A program made the translations under genes and the position numbers. From Saturnia japonica (taxonomy: Eukaryota; Arthropoda; Insecta; Lepidoptera; Saturniidae): 64,000 nt of DNA. Under the pieces are notes generated by a model, which saw nothing but the letters and a program-made list of their open reading frames with translations, did no database searches and was not told the origin of the DNA. Where the stretch lies: positions 1 to 64,000 of the forward strand of contig JAVKPJ010000046.1 in the NCBI GenBank assembly GCA_033032175.1, in the 5' to 3' direction. This document shows positions 61,411-64,000 of this stretch, piece after piece. Each line of letters begins with the position of its first letter. The first letter of the stretch is position 1.

Positions 61411-61610
61411 CCGATCTCTCGCTCTCGGCCGTTGTGAAGTCCATGGCCGAGAGCGAGAACGGGTGGAACTCCGTCGTCTCATATTGCGAGGAAGTTATGC
61501 TCGCGAAGGAGGCGGCGGAGAGGGAGAGGGAGCAGGCATCACAGCTCCCCTCCCGCGGTCGACGAACCGTACGGCGGCGACGAGTCAGGGATGACCTACA
61601 GCCGCCGTAA
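61411..61610 (+). pseudogene. ORF2 C-terminal fragment of El-15 (family B)
   Basis: About 66 codons from SDLSLSAVVKSMAESENG to the family B end RVRDDLQPP, stop TAA 61608-61610. The CX2CX8HX4C motif lies just outside the retained part. Confidence 0.8.
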
Positions 61611-61935
61611 ATAAGGCCTGCGGGCGTTGGACGCGGGCACGTCCTTCGCCCTTGCAGTCAATGCACAAGCCCGAGGTGAGGCGCATCAGTGTTCGATGCG
61701 CCCCTCGACGGTTCGTCAGAGGGTGTCAAATTATCCGACCCCTCAGACCGCAAGAAGAGGCCCCTCATGAGGGACTGACACCTGCCGGGTTGAGTAGAAG
61801 TTTTGCTACAGCAGTTCCTGCTCCCCGGCCACATAGGTGCGAGAAGAACACCGTGGGGTTTTAGTCAGTAAGAGTCTGACATACCCCTCTCGAGCTGCCC
61901 GGCTCGGGAGGCGGATCCATGTAGGATTTCCCCAC

Positions 61936-62001
<66 letters not shown>

Positions 62002-62003
<2 letters not shown>

Positions 62004-62082
62004 TTAGGTTAGGTTAGGTTAGGTTAGGTTAGGTTAGGTTAGGTTAGGTTAGGTTAGGTTAGGTTAGGTTAGGTTTTAGGTT
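62002..62082 (+). repeat. Telomeric (GGTTA)n tract, about 16 units
   Basis: The longest telomeric tract in the window: perfect GGTTA units with one TTTTAGG variant near 62074-62080, ending GGTT at 62079-62082, then the NA-8 start. Confidence 0.97.
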
Positions 62083-62977
62083 GGGGTCCCCCCCGGAGGG
62101 TTCCCGCCTTGTCGTGGCGGGGGGGCTTAGTAACCGTGGCTTGGTCCCCCACGGTGAAGCCAAGAGGAACCCACAGGCGAGGCTGCTAGTCAGGGCTTTG
62201 GGCATAAGAGCCCAGACGAAGTGGCCAACAGTAGGTTGCGGTGGTGTATGGGCGCCACCGCCGCTGAGGCGAGCCGCGGTGTCGTATGGGAGGCACCGCG
62301 GCTGAAGGAGACAGGCCGCGGCGGGAGAGGTGTGTCGGTGTTTCTTGTGCCGCTCACCCTACCTTCCGCGGCCTCGACGGGGTCGCCACCGTCGCTAAAA
62401 GGGCGGACGCGGTGGGGTCGCAGGGGAAGAGGCGTGTCGGTGTTTCGTTGTGCCGCTCTCCCTGTCCTCTGCGACCGTGAGGAAGAAAACCTCGCTAAAA
62501 AATTGAGAGGAAGACAACCTCTTTAAAAAATCACAAGGGCGGGGTTCTGGTCCTGCGGGGCTGGAGCCTGGAGGAAGAAAACCTCGTTAAAAAATCACCG
62601 AGGAAGACAACCTCGTTAAAAAATCACCAGGCGTCGGGTTCTGGCGGACGTGTGGGCCTGAACCCGGAGGAAGAAAACCTCCTTAAAAAAATCACCGAGG
62701 AATAAAACCTCGTGAAAAAAATTGAACGGAGGCTGGGGCTGCGGTCGGTGATGGGCGTCCCAGTGGGGAGAGCCTCTCTTCGGGGGGGCAGCGCTTGTCG
62801 GTGGGCTCAGAGGTAATGCGCAAGCGATTCCTGTGCCCCCGACGCCAAGCGCTCCGGAGGCGATGTTTGGGTTTTTTAGTGGGTACAGTCCCACATAACC
62901 AGTCTGCTGTCCTCCGCGGCGGGCTGGTACCCATGATGGGTTTTCCCAAACTAAAAAAAAAAAAAAAAAAAAAAAAA
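62083..62977 (+). mobile_element. NA-8: full-length short non-autonomous element
   Basis: 870-bp body from GGGGTCCCCCCCGGAGG and poly(A) 62953-62977. Six hairpins. A few one- and three-base deletions (TTTCTTGTGCC, AAAAGGGCGG) break the reading frame that is open in NA-3 to NA-7. The 3' fold carries the CCAGTCTGC/GCGGGCTGG pair change seen in NA-6. Confidence 0.85.
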
Positions 62978-62986
62978 GGTTAGGTT

Positions 62987-63864
62987 GGGGTCGAGCATCC
63001 CTCCCGGAGGGTTCCCGCCTTGTCGTGGCGGGGGGGCTTAGTAACCGTGGCTTGGTCCCCCACGGTGAAGCCAAAAGGAACCCATAGGCGAGGCTGCTAG
63101 TCAGGGCTTTGGGCATAAGAGCCCAGACGAAGCGGCCAACAGTAGGGTTGCGGTGGTGTATGGGGCGCCACCGCCGCTGAGGCGGCCGCGGTGTCGTATG
63201 GGAGGCACCGCGGCTGAAGGAGACAGGCCGCGGCGGGAGAGGTGTGTCGGTGTTTTCGTTGTGCCGCTCACCCTACCTTCCGCGGCCTCGACGGGGTCGC
63301 CACCGTCGCTAAAAGATGGCGGACGCGGTGGGGTCGCAGGGGAAGAGGCGTGTCGGTGTTTCGTTGTGCCGCTCTCCCTGTCCTCTGCGACCGTGAGGAA
63401 GAAAAACCTCGCTAAAAAATTGAGAGGAAGACAACCTCTTTAAAAAATCACAAGGGCGGGGTTTCTGGTCCTGCGGGGCCGGAGCCTGGAGGAAGAAAAC
63501 CTCGTTAAAAAATCACCAGGCGTCGGGTTCTGGTGGACGTGTGGGCCTGAACCCGGAAGGAAGAAAACCTCCTTAAAAAATCACCGAGGAATAAAACCTC
63601 GTGAAAAAATTGAACGGAGGCTGGGGCTGCGGTCGGTGATGGGCGTCTCAGTGGGGAAGCCTCTCTTCGGGGGGGCAGCGCTTGTCGGTGGGCACAGAGG
63701 TAATGCGCAAGCGATTCCTGTGCCCCCCGACGCCAAGCGCTCCGGAGGCGATGTTTGGGTTTTTAGTGGGTACAGTCCCACATAACCCGTCTGCTGTCCT
63801 CCGCGGCGGGCGGGTACCCATGATGGGTTTTCCCAAACTGAAAAAAAAAAAAAAAAAAAAAAAA
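62987..63864 (+). mobile_element. NA-9: non-autonomous element with SART leader, five hairpins
   Basis: 854-bp body and poly(A) 63841-63864. Starts GGGGTCGAGCATCCCTCCCGG, the leader joined to the NA head as in NA-5. Hairpin 4 is missing. Several single-base insertions (TAGGGTTGCGG, GTTTTCG, AAAAACCTC, CGGAAGG) lie at homopolymers, so read quality near the right end may be lower. Confidence 0.83.
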
Positions 63865-63868
63865 GGTT

Positions 63869-64000
63869 GGGGTCGAGCATACGGAGTGCCGTCCTACCTC
63901 CGCCGCATAGTCGGGGCGTACCTCTCCGAGAGGTATGTAGTCTTCCCGGGTCGGAGTGGAATGTGTCGGCGAGACGTCGTATCCGGTGTTCCCCAAGGGT
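63869..64000 (+). mobile_element. El-16: SART leader fused to an internal ORF2 fragment, cut by the edge
   Basis: GGTT (63865-63868), then the leader GGGGTCGAGC (63869-63878), then two bases and immediately the RT region of a family A/C ORF2. Everything from the rest of the 5' UTR through ORF1 and the endonuclease is missing, yet the first ten bases are kept. The element continues past the right edge. Confidence 0.8.
63881..64000 (+). pseudogene. ORF2 fragment (RT region), partial at right edge
   Basis: Matches El-8 33131-33250: GVPSYLRRIVGAYLSERYVVF through RRDVVSGVPQG, i.e. RT residues about 600-637. Only one substitution from El-8 was noticed (CCAAGGGT for CCAGGGGT, silent). It lacks the start and the endonuclease. 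Confidence 0.8.

Larger units (their letters stand above)
59976..62001 (+). mobile_element. El-15: chimera of family A, NA and family B pieces
   Basis: Starts GGGGTCCCACCCGGAGGCGC. From 59976 to about 60230 the sequence alternates between the NA head and the family A 5' UTR (for example CGGAGAGAGCCTTAG from A, then TAACCGTGGCTTGG from NA). From about 60231 it is the family A 5' UTR and ORF1 to 61288, with many one-to-few-base deletions. A 122-base filler follows (61289-61410) that contains an NA piece (GTTCGTTGTGCCGCTCACCC). Then come the end of family B ORF2 (to 61610), the B 3' UTR and poly(A) 61938-62001. It may be a real recombinant or a consensus artefact. Confidence 0.7.

Overview
The window is a tandem array of telomere-targeted non-LTR retrotransposons, almost certainly from a moth or butterfly (Lepidoptera). 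The evidence is direct. Nearly every element ends in a poly(A) tract followed by one to about sixteen GGTTA units (the insect TTAGG telomere repeat), and the next element starts in the same register. Full elements carry an ORF1 gag protein with three zinc knuckles. They also carry an ORF2 protein with an AP-type endonuclease, a reverse transcriptase and a CX2CX8HX4C C-terminus, which is the R1-clade layout. Poly(A) abutting the TTAGG strand, 6.2-6.6 kb full length and a stop-start ORF1/ORF2 junction point to the SART lineage of silkworm-type telomeric elements. No element lies on the minus strand. If telomere polarity is normal, the right end of the window faces the chromosome end.

Element names used below are mine. 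El-1 to El-16 are gag- or pol-bearing elements; NA-1 to NA-9 are short non-autonomous elements. Families: A (El-8; fragments El-3 and El-16), B (El-6, El-7; fragments El-5, El-10, El-14), C (El-11, El-13; A-like ORF2 with a different 5' UTR and ORF1 N-terminus), D (El-1, El-2, El-9; gag only, no ORF2), E (El-12; divergent and decayed), F (El-4; truncated ORF1). El-15 is an A/NA/B chimera.

Layout: 1-3207 two gag-only elements; 3245-5305 an AT-rich island holding a Helitron-like repeat; 5306-8076 5'-truncated El-3; 8081-9688 NA-1 and NA-2; 9698-11760 El-4; 11761-12167 AT-rich poly(T) sequence and a 100-N gap; 12168-12574 El-5; 12589-14429 NA-3 and NA-4; 14484-27711 two near-identical family B elements; 27721-28625 NA-5; 28630-34847 El-8; 34872-37637 gag-only El-9; 37642-39445 NA-6 and NA-7; 39460-39883 El-10; 39898-46092 El-11; 46112-52269 El-12; 52279-58523 El-13; 58538-59888 El-14; 59976-62001 chimeric El-15; 62083-63864 NA-8 and NA-9; 63869-64000 El-16. 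El-7, El-8 and El-11 have both frames open and look potentially active.

How the parts may work together: the A, B and C elements encode the machinery. The gag-only D elements and the roughly 870-bp NA elements encode no reverse transcriptase, but they end in the same predicted four-stem RNA fold as the autonomous elements. Across four families that fold keeps its pairing through compensatory base changes. This suggests that autonomous SART proteins mobilise gag-only and non-coding passengers into the telomere. No cellular gene, tRNA, rRNA or CRISPR array was seen.
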